64,000 nucleotides of DNA from Cordia subcordata (taxonomy: Eukaryota > Streptophyta > Magnoliopsida > Boraginales > Cordiaceae). Every line of letters begins with the position of its first letter. The first letter of the stretch is position 1. Both the position numbers and the translations under genes were made by a program. A model generated the notes under the pieces. It was not told where the DNA came from. It searched no databases and saw only the letters and a list, made by a program, of their open reading frames with translations. Positions 1-12,492 of this stretch are shown here, piece after piece. Location: positions 13,007,001 to 13,071,000 of the forward strand of contig JAPTOF010000002.1 of the NCBI GenBank assembly GCA_028554755.1. Reading direction: 5' to 3'.

Positions 1-192
1 ATCCGACCGTCGGATCGTTACAAAATTTTAGCAGCTTACTCTCCTCTCTGAGACAAAAACATAGCAACAAACGGATAGTCGATCGGACTCCGGAAAGGCG
101 GCCAAACACGACCAGCAGATCAGCGATTTTTTTTTTTTTTGGTCTTTTCGTGCAAACCAGCGTCCGCCCTCCAACCCAGCTCTGATACCACT
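1..192 (-). mobile_element. 5' leader of a Ty1-copia element cut by the window edge (E0)
   Basis: This stretch lies between the left window edge and the LTR at 193-609. It ends in a primer-binding site, so it should be the untranslated leader of a minus-strand copia element whose coding region lies to the left. It is moderately GC-rich and contains a run of T (A on the sense strand) near 127-140. No gag coding is visible yet. The family cannot be assigned from the leader alone. Confidence 0.7.
179..190 (-). promoter_or_regulatory. tRNA-iMet primer-binding site of E0
   Basis: Read on the minus strand this is TGGTATCAGAGC, the classic copia primer-binding site complementary to the 3' end of initiator tRNA-Met. 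It sits 2 nt inside the LTR boundary. It sets the orientation (minus) and shows that the adjacent LTR is the 5' LTR. Confidence 0.85.
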
Positions 193-609
193 TGTTGGGA
201 AATCATTAGGACGCATGACACACTCACGAAAAACTCCACTAAAAGAATATGCACTATTAAACGTGGTTCGGCCCTCTGCCTACGTCCACAAAAAACTGCA
301 CTAATAGAAAAGAGTACAAACTCATTAAGACTTTTTGCACGGCCTAAAAAATCTAAACCCTCTCTCACGGTGTTCTTACAATGGCTCTTTTGCTTTCTCA
401 ATCTGGACCTATTGCAAGACACACTTCTACACAAACAACTAAGGTTAGTGTCCTATTTATAGAGGAGATTTCCTTGTCCTCCAAGACAAAAGATTTTTTA
501 ATCTATCAATCCTACCATAATTCAGACTCTTACCATAACTAAAATTTTAACTCTCATTAAAACTCTTTCCTAATTTATATAGGTTTGAACTTTGAGCCAT
601 AACCCAACA
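193..609 (-). repeat. 5' LTR of copia element E0
   Basis: The repeat is 417 bp, starts TGTTGGG and ends CCCAACA, a 7-bp terminal inverted repeat with TG...CA ends. On the sense strand there is a TATA-like CTATAAATAG near 453-463. Further into the transcribed part, at 261-290, lies the foldback shared with other LTRs in this window. The partner LTR is outside the window, so a target-site duplication cannot be checked. Confidence 0.8.
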
Positions 610-2200
610 AATTTTTTAGTCAGTTAATAATATAATAAATTGTACTTTGCATTAATCAATTAATTAGTATTTAACTAATATATTTCTTGTTTTTGAATAA
701 GATATTGTAAATATGTAAACCGATGAGTGACAAAACTAATGATTGCTGTGTGGCTAACATGTGATACTACTCACGCTTGAAATGTTGCACCACACTAGAT
801 TAATAAGGAATAAAATTTAAAAATGTGTAGGTATGATCGGTGGTGCTTGATGTGAGTACAAGTTGCCAAGCGGTCGAGTCATGCCTTCTGGGCCACCAAG
901 CAGTCGGGTCACGCTTCCTTGCCACCCAACCGATGGCAACCACCAAAGAAACACCCAACCTAATTGGAGGCCAAGGAACACCGAGAACCAACACGTCCTC
1001 CATGTAGCCATGTGTCTACAACAGTATCCTGTAAATAGGTCATTGATACTTAAAGCAAGGTAAGACATTCTTTACCCCCAATTAGCAATTCTAAATATTT
1101 CATCCCTCTCTTACTCAGTCAACTGACTTAGGCATCAGAAGGTTATTGGCCGGCACCACACCGATGTCTAATATTGTTTTTGTTTGCTAGAACTTTGTTG
1201 AAAACATTATCAAGAATATTTATCCGGTTCGTTGCAGAATTAGTGCCCAAGAAGCATGCTTTCTTTTTTTTTAATAAATAAATAAAAAGATTGTTGGATA
1301 GTTGACATGTAACATTGGATAAACATGTGTAAAACGTGATAAGTGTGCTCAACCTGGTGCAATAGTATTTTGAAGGGGCGCAAAGTTGTGACTATGGTAA
1401 TTTCTTTAGTATATGTACACACTTTCAAATATGGTATCAAAATTGTTTATCTCAACCTAAAAATTGAAAATGAGATGTAGAACAATATATGCTTTGTACA
1501 AATATATACTTCATGAATATAAGTAAGTAACCTTGGTAAGACCAAGAAAAACGAAGCTCAATTGTATTAGGAAATAAATCCTTGCAATTTGCATTTCTTG
1601 TAGAGGCCGAGCTCCAAAATTTTTTTCTCATCAGCTGCCATTTTCACCAGTGAGTTAGGAAAAAGTCGTGCCCTGACGCAAGGAAGTAAATTTCTTGCAT
1701 GTTGCAATGACTAATGCATAGATTTCACTTCTGAATTAACAATTTATATAATTTTATATGACAAGTGTCACGTGTAAATGAGACTCAATTATTAAAAAAA
1801 AAAATTGAACATTGCAAAATTTACGATATAAAAGGACGAAGTGGCATTGTAAGAGGACATATATTACATTAGCAATGAACAATTATACACCAATTAGTGT
1901 TATTCATTTGAATAAATACAAAGAATTTGCATTCCTAAGGCCGTGCTTTTTGGTTGAGAGGTAGTTTTTCATAGTCAATAACTCAAAAGACTCGTGCCTT
2001 TGGAGAGGAAAGAAAAGTCGAAAACCACACCTATTAGTCCAAAAGCAAAAACTTGGCTTTTTGGCGTTATGTTGAAAAGTTTGTTCTGAATGTTTTCGAA
2101 ACCCGTGCTCTGAACCCATGTTAGGCTTTGGGTTAGACACGTATATTTAACTACTTCACAATTACTCTCAATGATAATATTTCACCTGATTTGTTTTCTG
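610..2200. other. Non-coding, no gene seen
   Basis: AT-rich sequence with no ORF that resembles a known protein. The only structured part is a probable old LTR remnant at 830-1175. The ORF at 1904-2140 (minus) has no recognisable domain and I treat it as chance. Confidence 0.5.
830..1175 (+). repeat. Possible Ty3-gypsy LTR remnant
   Basis: A GC-richer island in AT-rich surroundings. It has a TATA-like CTGTAAATAGG at about 1029, followed about 90 bp later by CTGACTTAGGCATC and a GGCCGGCACC-type segment near 1147. From memory, that order (TATA, then ACTGACTTNGGCATCGGA, then a GC-rich tail) is typical of plant gypsy LTR R/U5 regions. No second LTR, primer-binding site or coding is present, so this is only a plausible solo-LTR fragment. 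Confidence 0.35.
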
Positions 2201-2407
2201 TGTCGCGTGTTTGAATTGATTTTTTAATAGAAAAGTATTTTTTTTATAAAAATACATATCTTTTACAATACATATTTAAATTAGATTTTAAAAATTAAAA
2301 CTTTAAAAAAGTTTAATTTCAATGTTTTCAAAATTCAAAATTTTTTAATTACTTTTTAAAAAATTTTTAGAGAAAATACTCGTAAAAAAATCAATCTAAA
2401 TGAGCCC
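2201..2407. repeat. Tourist-like MITE, family shared with 5355-5570
   Basis: The ends are imperfect inverted repeats (CGCGTGTTTGAATTGATTTT against the reverse complement of the AATCAATCTAAATGAGCCC end). The interior shares ATAGAAAAGTA and ATATCTTTTAC, in the same order, with the MITE at 5355-5570, so the two are copies of one family. A target duplication is not clear at this copy. Confidence 0.6.
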
Positions 2408-4150
2408 TAGTAAAGCACGATACAAGAAGAACACATACTTTGCAAAATTGTCATGCATAAATTAGACTTTCGCCTCCCTTTTATAAAAGAAATATAAATA
2501 TATTTTTTTAAAAAGCGCAATTTTGATTTGATCGTCATTTAACCACGTCACCACTTCTCTAGAAGTATTCACGGAATCATTTCTCGTCTTTTATGAAGTC
2601 AAATGCGAATATTAGCCCACTCAATAACCTTTTTTTTTTTTTCTTTTTTTTTGCTGGTCATCACTCAATTACTTTTGCTGAAGCCGCCACGAACCATTTG
2701 CAATGTTGACGTCACAGCCACGGGATGGTGACAGGAGGGCCTCCACGGGTCAGGAATTTTAGCACAGGCGGTCGAGAAACGATATTTGCGTAGCACAAGG
2801 AGCAGGTAATACTTGTTAAAACACACATTATTTGCATTTATAATGCTACAAATCCACCCAGGCTTCAAAAGTATTAGCATTTACAGTCCCACATTTCAAG
2901 AAATGATGTGTCAGGCATTCTCAAGAGCTGTCTTTGCAAGTTATGGTGCATTCCCGATACTAATATATATGTAAATATAATATGTCAAACCTCTTATATT
3001 ATTTTTCCAACTTTTAAAGTGTATTAGCCTGTTTGGTTAAGTTTATTTAGGACTTATAAACTGTAAATAATGAAAAAAAAAAGTATGTGAAATTTTTTTT
3101 TTTTTTAAAAAAAAATTATAAGTTACAAGATAAACAGAATTAAACAGAATTTATATATGTGATAAGGGTAGGAGGATATGAGGCTTCAGGAGCCCTTGTG
3201 ACAACGAAAACGCCCCAAAACTTGCATTTTCCCATCAAAGCACAAACACATACACGTGTAATGCTACCAAAACACATCTAATAAGGGACATACAACTTTG
3301 CTATACACTTTGCCCATCCAAATCAATAGATAACAAAACCACCTTTCCTTTTAGAGGTATTAGAAACTTTCTTTTTCATTATTTCTTCCTTGAGTTTCCA
3401 AAAAGAGTATTCGCTGAGTACTCAAGCATCATCGGAGGTTTTGTTTGTTACTTGTATCACCTTGGTTCTTTAGTTCTTTTTGTGTGTGCACAACATTTCA
3501 CGTGGTGAATTGTCAAAAGGAAATCTGTCGTCGAGGCTTGTTATGCACATATGATAATTTGATGTTATTAATATATAAACAATATAAATATTAAATTATA
3601 ACAACATTCACAATAAGAAAAAAGAAAAAAGAATTAGTCCATATGAGACAATCTAAGCACAAAAAAACTCTAAAAGTGAATACTATTTGGCAAGCAAACA
3701 TAAAACTATGCATTGAAAAGTTTATCTATTCTGTCGATCAAGTTAGATGTATATCTCCTTCATGAAATTTTCTAGTCAAACAAAATATAAAAATTGCCTA
3801 TAAAGAAACTATCTAAATAAATAAATTCTCTATGAAAATAATTACTAAAATTTATGAAAGAACTTTCTTAAAGTTATCTTATATGAAGAAACACTAACCA
3901 CCTAGCTAGTTGAAACGATAAATAAATTGGAAATTATTGAAATTTATCCACTAAAATTACCTATATCTTAACAAGAATTTCATCTACACACCAAAAAAAA
4001 ATGTAGACTAAAAAGTCACTATGAGAAAATTTTCGAACAAACTATTTTCTACTCACTTTGTTGGCGCAATGCCCAAGGATATTCATCCACTTGCAACAAA
4101 AGAAACATTAATAAGAAAATAAAATTACTTAGTAAGAAAATAATATTGAT
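2408..4150. other. Non-coding, no gene seen
   Basis: A somewhat GC-richer patch occurs at 2670-2960 with no recognisable coding. The segment 3027-3150 begins with AGCCTGTTTGGTTAAG and ends in a loose inverted copy, suggesting a badly decayed MITE of the same AGCCTGTTTGG type as 41355-41461. Homopolymer A/T runs are frequent. Confidence 0.45.
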
Positions 4151-4422
4151 AGTGTATTTGGAATGATCTTATTTTAAGATACTTATTTTATTGAAATTTA
4201 GAGATATCTTATAAGATTTAATATATCTTATCACATGCACCATGCATTTTATAATTGTAAAAAGTAAGATATCTTATTTTGCTTTTTTCTTATAAGATAA
4301 AAAATATGATTTATTTTGAATTCTAATAAGATGCATATGATAAGATGTCTTAAATTTGATAAGATATGCTCTCATTTCAATAGTATAAGTATCTTAAAAT
4401 AAGATTATAACAAACAGAGCAT
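4151..4422. repeat. Foldback MITE with ~45 bp inverted repeats
   Basis: The left arm reads ...ATCTTATTTTAAGATACTTA... followed by ATTGAAAT. The reverse complement of the right arm gives the same series almost unchanged. The arms begin near TGTATTTGG and end near CAAACAGAG. The interior holds further ATCTTAT/ATAAGAT palindromes. About 272 bp, non-coding. The superfamily is uncertain; Tourist-like by its end sequence. Confidence 0.7.
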
Positions 4423-5354
4423 GAGAAAAGCCATGCATAAAACTATCTAGTAAAAAGATTAAGTAAATGTGATAAAATTTGCGCTTCTTTTTTCATTTTA
4501 CAAAAAGAAGAAGTTGCAATTTTTCATACAACTATGTGAGTTTTCACAAAATTTAGTTCTTAGTTTGAAGAGTAGAGAGGGGGTCAGATGAATATATATT
4601 ATCAAAAGTTGATCGAAAGAGGAAGAGGCTGGACAAAGTCCAATTTGAAGAATTTATTTCCCAGGCTACTGTTATGAAACAGTTTTGGGACTAAATTATG
4701 GTTCTAGTTTTTCTCTTCGAGCCCATAAAAAGGTTATCAGTAGCTTGGACCAGCAAACTAAAAGGTTCACTCCTCACTTCATACAAAAAGGAAAATATTA
4801 TATGTATATATGTATGATAATTGAATTTCTTAGATTTTAATCTTTTTAATGTAAATATAAAACCTCTCGAGTTACCTATCGGTTTTCACTTTTTAGAACT
4901 AAACCCTAGCGGTTAATCTACCTGTTAGCTTTGGATTTGGACGCTAACGCTGCCATCTCCAAAGTGTGGGCCTAAAACCTTGTTTTAATAAAGATTACGA
5001 AATTAGTATTATGTAGTAGAGGCTAATTTTTTCTATTTTTGGTATTAAAAAGTAAAAATACAAATATTTAAAAAAAAATCTGAATAAATACACATATTTT
5101 TATTAAAAAAAAAAAGAGTGCAGTGAGGACTGTAGGCTTATTGACATTATTGTGGATCTACTCTTGAGTGTTATTGCGCTAGTTGCTTAATATACCATAG
5201 CTAATGACGTTTAAGCTAACAAATCATAGTTTGTAATATTTTGATTTGTTAAACGTCTTGTAACAATTTTACTTGTTACTAATAAGAATTTTTGTATGCT
5301 TAAAATCACATTTAGTTAGCGTAGTTTCTCAAATTCCTAGTGGGGCAGATATTA
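4423..5354. other. Non-coding, no gene seen
   Basis: AT-rich sequence with A/T homopolymers and no ORF above background. No promoter, RNA gene or clear repeat recognised. Confidence 0.5.
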
Positions 5355-5570
5355 AGCCTGTTTACATTGGCTTTCTATTTATAGAAAAGTACCTTTTTTT
5401 TTCAAAAAAAAGATAGTATATATCTTTTACTATACGTATTTGAATTGGATTTGAAAAAAAAAGACTAAATGAAAATTTTTCTAGAAACCAGAATTGCACT
5501 TTTCAATAAAACAGTTTCTTTAAAAGTTTTAAAAAGAACGTTTATAGTAAAAGTGAATTCAAACGAGCCC
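5355..5570. repeat. Tourist-like MITE with TTA target duplication
   Basis: The element begins AGCCTGTTTACATTGGCTTT and ends AAACGAGCCC, whose complement GGGCTCGTTTGAATTCACTT matches the start imperfectly. It is flanked on both sides by TTA (5352-5354 and 5571-5573), the 3-bp duplication made by PIF/Harbinger-type transposases. It lies about 260 bp beyond the stop codon of the xylosidase gene, so it could overlap the 3' UTR. Confidence 0.7.
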
Positions 5571-5828
5571 TTAATCAAGATGTACTTGGTTAACAGCTAT
5601 AGCTAGGAGTTCTAGGAAATACAAAATTTGCACTATTAGTGGACACTGCTACTCTTTTTCTTTTTTGTATTTCATCTTTTTATGCTTTTTGGTGGAATGA
5701 ATTTTCAGCTTGCAACAATACTATGCATCAAACTAATGAGTAATCAAATTTTGTTGTCAGCTAACAGTATTGATTTTCAAGACTTGTTTAAAATCTTTTG
5801 GATGTTAGTTTGATGATGCAATGCAATT

Positions 5829-8800
5829 TCATAGTACAACGCTTATAAAGTACTCTTGTTCTCCCACAACCAGGTGATGAATGCCTTCTTGAATCACCAT
5901 CAAACCATCTTCATTAGCCTTGCTAAACTGCTCACAAGGATTAACCAGGAATTGTATTTCAGTTCTTCCTCCTGGATTCAGAGTGACACTCTGGAAACCA
6001 ACCAAGCTCTTCCTCGGATCCCCGTCTGCCATCTTGTCCGGCCGTGCAAACAACAACACCAGGTGCTTGCCGAGCCTTTCCCCATTGTTTTTGACTCCCA
6101 CAGTGGCTGAAAACTTGTTATTCTCACAGGATTGACTCGTGATAGCTGACACTGGTAGTTTGTGAACGGGATGGTTTTGAACACTTTCGATTGAGTGACT
6201 AAAGCGGAGCTTGTTTTGACTGACGGAGACAAACTCATAAGAATAGTTGGTGTAGCTAAGGCCATAGCCGAATTCAAAAACTTTTTCTCTGGTGTAGAAT
6301 CTGTAAGTACGCCCAGGGTAGCCTGTCGATGGATCAGGACGCATCCTCATATCTGTCATCGGTATCTTAGTAAAATCTTTTGGATACCAAGTGACTGGCA
6401 ATCTACCTCCTGCATGGAATCACATTGTATATTGTTAAAAGTTAGATTACGAAAAAGATAATGCACTGGAGTTGTGCAATGTTGTATCGAAAATAAAGAC
6501 GCTATAGGTTTATGAGATAAATGCAGATAGATCTTACCTGGATTGTTGTCACCAAATATGGTCTCTGCTATTGCAATTCCTCCACCTTCTCCAGGATAAC
6601 CAGCCCACAGAATGCTTCCAATTTTTTCATCATCTTTGGCGAAAGAAATATCAACTGGTCCTCCACTCAGCAGCACTAATACAATTGATTTCTTTGAAGC
6701 TTGTGCCACTCTTGTGATGAGACTCTCCTGTTTCCCGGGGAGCACTAATTCTGTTCGATCATGTTTCTCCCTCTCTTGAGTTTGATCCAATCCCATGACT
6801 AAAATCACATAATCAGACACTTCTGCTATAGCTACAGCTTCATCAATTGCAGCATTAGTACAATTGACACTGTCACATCCTTGATGATATGAAGGTTTCT
6901 TTGCATAATTTTGGAGTGCTTGGAGCACCGTAATGTTTTTGCAAGGCATGCCTTCATAGTTGCCTGCAAATGTTTCTGTGGTATTTGCGTTAGGACCTAT
7001 CACGGCAAGCTTCATGGCTTCATTCTTTGACAGTGGCAGGAGCCCAGCCGAGTTCTTCAGGAGAACAATGCCACTTTTTGCAGCTTCAAGAGCTAGGTCC
7101 CGGTGTTCTTTAGAACAAACCTCATCCGGACCAATATTGCCATATGCCTGTTTTCTTGGGTCGCCATTGAGTAGTCCTAGCCTCATTCTAACTGAGAAGA
7201 GATTGTAAACTGCTCGGTCTACTTCAGATGTAGACAGTTTATTCTGCTGAATCGCTGATTTTGTATACTTCTTTAAGTAAGATCCACAGTTCAGATCCAT
7301 GCCTGATAAAATTTTCATTTCAAACAATCAATAGCTTTACAAGTTAAGTCAACCAAGTGAAAATCTTCCTGTAATGTAGCTAATGCGTAATTGGGTGGAC
7401 AATGTTTAACATGTAATCATTTTTTTGATAATCAGAAATTATAAGATGCCTCATTTATAACCAAATCTGATTATTTCCTTCACAAGATGCTTAGCACTCG
7501 ACTCCTACACTGAAAGAACATAAGATAAAGAGCGCCACAAAGGGAGAAGCATGCTCCAATCTAGTGAGGGTTCACTTTAGAGCAATTAGGGACCATACTC
7601 ACACTCACTTCCAGTGTCCCCTTCCTACTTTTGCATAAATGGTCCAAAGTTATTGATGAGCGTGAACAAGGACATGAGAACCTTTTGCAGTAATGTGGTC
7701 CTTAGTCGTGACATTACACATTCCAAAAAGCAAAAGAAGAGAGGGAACCTCATTCTATTTGTTGTTTGGGTGGAGGGGTTGGGGTGGGGTTGGACATTAT
7801 TTTACCACAATACGATTTACCTCATAACGTTATAACATTGTAAGGGACCTTGATCAAAACAAATGTCCCTTTATCGACTGGAAAAATAACGAAAAATAAA
7901 TCTACCAACCTGCTTTAAGAACATCGACAACTGCATCTTCTGGCAATTTCACATATCCTTGCTCATCATGGATAATGGCAACAGCATCGCAGTCTGATAC
8001 AATGTACCTTAACACAAAAAGAAGGATAAAAGGTTCAGCTGTAACCATAGTTCTTTTCCCGTTAAATAAAACTTACTTATTTCTTAATTCTGAAATTTAC
8101 CCTTGAAAACCCCATTCTTGACGAGCAGTCTTGGTCAAGAGATCGTAGTCAGCACAATTTGGAACCCCATTAATGCGATTATAAGCACACATTAAGCCAG
8201 TAGCTTGTCCTTCTTTTATGCAGCTCTTAAATGGTGGCTGAAATGTATCAGCCAAATCCTGCTTAGTCACCTGGATATGCACCATAGCATCGAGTGATTA
8301 GATATATCTAAATGACTAACAGAGCAAGCTGATAAAGAAGACCGAAAGTGTAAGATTGAACTTGATTTGCTATCTCTTGAACTAAATTACTCAATTTGTC
8401 AATTGAGAATAGCTAGCTTGAACATTTGGAATCATCAATCAGAAAATTAGGATAATGTAGTACCTCTATAGAAAGAGCTTCTTAGCTAGCTAAAGACTTT
8501 TCGAAAATAGTGCTTCGTGATCCTAGTGTTGCAAAAGCATCAGGCCAACTATAAGTAATGAGTCTATTGTATGCAATTAGACTCTGCAAACTATAAGACT
8601 GTTTTCACGGGTTGAACCCATCACCTTGAGGTCATAGAACGAAAAATTTACTATGATGCCAAAGCTCCTCTTCCAGCTATAGCTCTTTGTTTCAGGTTAT
8701 TTCAATTAATTCCATTAAGAGAAATTGACTTGTATCACGAGCATCAACACTAATATTAGCCTCCCCTTAAAATTGGCAAAATGAGCAAGCTGCAATGCAA

Positions 8801-11124
8801 CCTCAGAAGTAAGACCATTATATCACTAGAGTAACGGCCATCTCTAATTACAGACGGAAAAGCCATCACCAATCCAAATTAATGTTAAGTAAGAATAAAA
8901 GATTCATGTAAATGTGTTCTCGGTTGTTATTTTGTATTTAATTAGTGATTGATAGACTCTTCATCATTAATTGATCGCCAACTTAATTAGAGACAGAAAA
9001 TTTTCGTCTCTAAATTCCATCACCACATCAATTCTTTTTCTAGTAAGCATGGAACTTCATTATTAGCCTTTTATTGCAACAAGAAGCACATTATCACAAG
9101 CAAAGCAAACAAAAAGAACATGTCTCAGAAAAGATAAGCAGTTAAATCTTACGTTAGCATTAAAGATATAACGATTGACACCATTCCAGTTGTCCAGATC
9201 ATGAGCAGTGAAGTGCTTACAGCAAGCAGAGGCTTGAATTTGCCCATCCTTGAGCTGTCCTCCTTCAAAACTGTCTCCTTGAATTCCTCGAACGTACGAC
9301 ACCGCGTATTTTGCAACCATCAATGGGTCTTCTCCAGGTGTCTCTTGCCCCCTCCCCCATCTCGGGTCCCTGAATATGTTGATGTTTGGTGCCCAATATG
9401 TCATCCCTCTTGCTTGGCCTTGATTGTACATTGCTCTGGCCTCTCTTCCAATGGCCTACATACACTACTAAAAAATCAATCATGCAATGTGTGTAGCAAC
9501 TCATTGTACGAGGAACATAATAATTCAAAATGTGTTAAGAATTACGGGTTCTATTTTAAAAATAGTTGGTGCTATCGTATCGGGAATTATGATTTATCTA
9601 TGTGATTGAATTGCATTTTTCTAACCTTCATGTGTGATTAGGATTGAAAGAGATAGCTTTGGATAAATTATATGGTGAATTGCGTAAAGAAGCAATATCT
9701 CAGGTGGACTGGATACTAAACAAAGTCGAGCTCTGAGACCATGTCATTTTAAGAATTTAGCATGTTAAGAATCTAGCTTGCTCTCTAATTCGAATAAAAG
9801 CTAGCGCTTTCAGATCCGCAGACACATCCTATCTACAAACAGTAAAAGTAAACTACTGTTTGTGAACAGTAAATTTCATTATTTATGAATAATAGAACTG
9901 TTTACACTATTTGCAACTATTTGCCTTTGTCAATATTAGGCAATTCTGATATCTTCTTTGTCTTTGTCTTGATATGACAAATCTTCATCAGATTCCTTCT
10001 AGCGCTTTATGGTACCCCATTATCCACACAAAGCTATTTGTTTTTTAATAATAGACGACGGATTTAGTAACTATTACACATTATAAGTTAAGTAAAACAG
10101 GCCAATATTTTATGGACTGATTTTGAATGTTATGATTTATTTACGTGGAAGCATCTTAATTTATTACTAACACAATTAATGTAAACAATATAATTAACAT
10201 ATTTATTCGTATTCACCACAAACTGCAAAAAGATAATGAAAAGCAAGAAAGAAGTGCGTATTTTACCCCTATATTGTCAAAGTTACATAAAATATAACCT
10301 TATAATTTCAAACCTCTATAACACTCTCCTATTCTATAAAGAATGTTTCACTATCGTCTAAAAAGTTAAAAATTTTGTGAAACATTCTTCATAGGATAAA
10401 GGTATTAAAACTTTTAACGTATGTATGTTAAAACGTAGACAGTTTTATAAGACTTCAACAAATAACAAACTTCAAAGCACAGAGAGTTCTATATACTTTG
10501 ACAAAACACTGTAAAATGCAAAAGTAAAAAGTTGTCAGGAATTCTGGCGGAAAGAGCTAGAGTTGGACACGACTCACGAACTTAGTTTAATTTAGTCCCG
10601 CTGCTCAGCCCGGCCCTTCCACACGGGCTGATACACTCAAATGATGGGTTCCCCCGCCAACAGAGAAAAAAAAAAAAGAAAAAGCAGAAGGAGAAAATTT
10701 TACATTGAAAACGACTTACCAGACTGATACGGTACCAGAGATGAGGATCAAAGGAAGCAGCAGAGAGAATGACCTGAGGGAAACTGGTGGCAGCCCTAAT
10801 GGTCCCATTAAACCTCACACCTTTCCCATGCCTGGAAAGGCCATGCAAAGCCTCCGACCACCACTCGTACGCCGAAACGTTGAGCCTGGGAATGGCCGGC
10901 GCGTTGTTAACGAGCTGCGAGATCTTCTCGTCGAGCGTTAAACGCGAAACGAGGTCTTTAACCCTTTGGGAAATAGGCAAAGTGGTGTCGCAAAATGGGA
11001 GCAGCTTTGTTGCATCACATGATATTGGAGGCTCATCAGATGATGCAAAATTGCCATCATAGATTAGCAGAGCTGCTAATGTGAATATGATGGTGTTAAC
11101 GAGAGAAAGATCGTGGAGTTTCAT
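5829..11124 (-). CDS. BXL7: Beta-D-xylosidase, GH3 family, BXL7-like; six exons
   Basis: This is a secreted glycoside hydrolase family 3 enzyme expected to release xylose from xylan or xylo-oligosaccharides in the cell wall. Exons on the minus strand: 11124-10720, 9455-9153, 8270-8101, 8007-7910, 7302-6538, 6409-5829. Every junction has GT/AG and keeps frame, giving 2322 nt and 773 aa, normal for plant BXL. The start at 11124 is followed by a hydrophobic signal peptide (about residues 1-28). An in-frame ATG at 11223 would put a lysine-rich stretch in front of it. Seen: [15 protein letters not shown] (164-178), KH at 215-216, and GYIVSDCD (293-300), with D298 the likely nucleophile by family knowledge. 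A fibronectin III-like C-terminal domain follows. MGLDQTQE and PGKQE resemble BXL7 more than other paralogues. Introns 1 and 2 are long (1264 and 882 bp). No stop or frameshift was seen. Confidence 0.93.
8543..8675 (-). repeat. Au-SINE-like tRNA-derived retroposon in xylosidase intron 2
   Basis: Read on the minus strand the segment has a B-box-like GGGTTCAACCCGTG followed by AAAACAGTCT, and further on GCATACAATAGAC. This order (promoter box, GTGGAAACAG, then GCGTACAATAGAC) is that of the plant Au SINE as I know it. The copy is diverged and its ends are not sharp. It lies in an intron, in the same orientation as the gene. Confidence 0.6.
8824..9045. repeat. Degenerate CACTA-type MITE in xylosidase intron 2
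   Basis: The left end begins CACTAGAGTAAC and the right end finishes in TTTTTCTAGTA, loosely like the CACTACAAGAAAA ends of CACTA elements. Inside the right end is a near-perfect palindrome, TTAGAGAC...GTCTCTAA around AGAAAATTTTC, at about 8986-9013. Subterminal repeats of this kind (GAGACGAAAATT) are usual in CACTA elements. The left part has CTAATTACAGACGG as the matching piece. Target duplication not clear. Confidence 0.45.
10331..10397. repeat. Inverted repeat in xylosidase intron 1
   Basis: The arm at 10331-10351 (ATTCTATAAAGAATGTTTCAC) is repeated in inverse orientation at 10377-10397 with a few mismatches, around a 25-nt spacer. It may be the core of a larger old MITE, since TTGTCAAAGT near 10277 and ACTTTGACAA near 10495 are also inverted. 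Low confidence in element ends. Confidence 0.4.
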
Positions 11125-11310
11125 GGTGTTTTTTTTTTTTTTTTGGTGTGATGAGAGTAGTGAAAGTGGAATTGCAGCAGTAGATAAAGGAGAAAAGCGT
11201 AGTGCGATACTACGGGTCCGCATGGGCGGAGAGGCATGGCGCTTACTGGAGCAAACTGTAGACTGAGGTCACTAGATGCCTTATTTATTTATTTATTTTT
11301 CAAAAATTAA
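11125..11310 (-). promoter_or_regulatory. Probable 5' UTR and core promoter of the xylosidase gene
   Basis: Immediately upstream of the start codon the sense strand carries an A-run (plus-strand T-run at about 11130-11144). A TATA-like ATAAATAAATAAGG lies on the minus strand at about 11281-11297, some 160 bp before the ATG, a plausible distance for a plant core promoter. No other element was recognised, and the transcription start is not known. Confidence 0.35.
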
Positions 11311-12264
11311 TCGCGAAAACTCTTACGCAAATATTTACTTTGCGAAAGTCGAGAGTTGACCACCTAGGCTCTAGGTCACTTAAAAAGTATTTTATGTTAG
11401 TTTAAAATTTTAACTAAACTTTGATCATTTTTGAATAAGTTAAAAAATTAGAAATCTGACATCGTGGTATTTTATCAAAGGTTTTTAAAAAATTGTTTTC
11501 ACATGATCTAGGAGTTGTTGGTATGTATTTTAAAATCTGATATTAACATAAAAAGAATTACAATGTATATAAGAGAAATGATTAATGATTATTGTTAAAA
11601 AATAACAATATCTAAAACTCTATTATTAAAAGTTATACGAGTTTAATAACTAAAATTTCAAAGGTAAGTTATACAGTGATGCAGAGCCTTCTTGTTTGCT
11701 TTTGCTTCTCGCTTTTCGTGGGCATGACCTTAGTAAATACGTCATGCTCTTTTCTCTCTCTCTCTTTTTTTTTGTCTTTTTTTGATATCATCCATCAAGA
11801 ACTATGATAAAACTATTTCAAGAAAATAAAAACATTCATAAATATGAATGAGATATCCTTTACCAAAATGCAATAACAATCACGTTTTCAATACAAAATG
11901 AAAAGCAATTTGGTTACGAAATAAATAGGCAAATGCCATTTAAATTACTTTTTGATTAGAAAAGCCAAGAGCAAGTTGGTTACCGAAAATACTATTCAAA
12001 TTACTATAAGGAGTTTAATTATACTTGTTTCTTTTCGCCTTTTCTCTTCTTGTGGCTTTCTTTATTTTCTTGCATTAGTTGACAAATGAAAAGATGGGTT
12101 TTAATGGAAATAATTATTGTCTCACCCCAGTCTACAGTTAAGCAGTACATCAACTGAAAGATTTCAACATTAAAATTCCTTAAACTTTTCATTAATTGTT
12201 ATAGTTCAAATTAATTTGCTCCATAGGATGCATGCGAGAGTATTTACCGCAACTTCCACACAAA
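11311..12264. other. Non-coding upstream region of the xylosidase gene
   Basis: AT-rich, with a CTCTCTCTCT-T-rich stretch around 11750-11785. No ORF of note. Any distal promoter elements of the xylosidase gene would lie here, but none is recognisable by eye. Confidence 0.4.
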
Positions 12265-12492
12265 GGGCTCGTTTGGATTGGCTTTTTTTAACAGCTCTTT
12301 TTTTATCAGTTTTTGGAAAACAGCTTTTTTGAGAAGTTAAAAATTATGGCTTCTAAAAAAAGCTGTATTTGAGCTTTTTTTAAGAGTTTCAGCTTTTTTG
12401 GAAGCCAAATCAAATAGTTATTGCAAATTTAATGTAAATTTTTTAGAGAAAAAAGTGTTTTTTCCTGAAAAAAAATTAATCCAAACAGGCCC
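12265..12492. repeat. Tourist-like MITE, 228 bp
   Basis: It starts GGGCTCGTTTGGATT and ends AATCCAAACAGGCCC, a 15-bp terminal inverted repeat with two mismatches. The flanks are AAA on both sides, so a target duplication cannot be told from chance. The interior is rich in AGCTTTTTT and its complement and folds back. Confidence 0.7.

Noticed and set aside
139..462. 107-aa plus-strand ORF
   Set aside because: It lies within the leader and LTR of E0 and has no coding signature.
11124..11223. Upstream in-frame ATG for the xylosidase (33 extra residues, MRTRS...)
   Set aside because: It would place a lysine-rich stretch in front of the signal peptide. The ATG at 11124 gives a normal BXL N-terminus and length.
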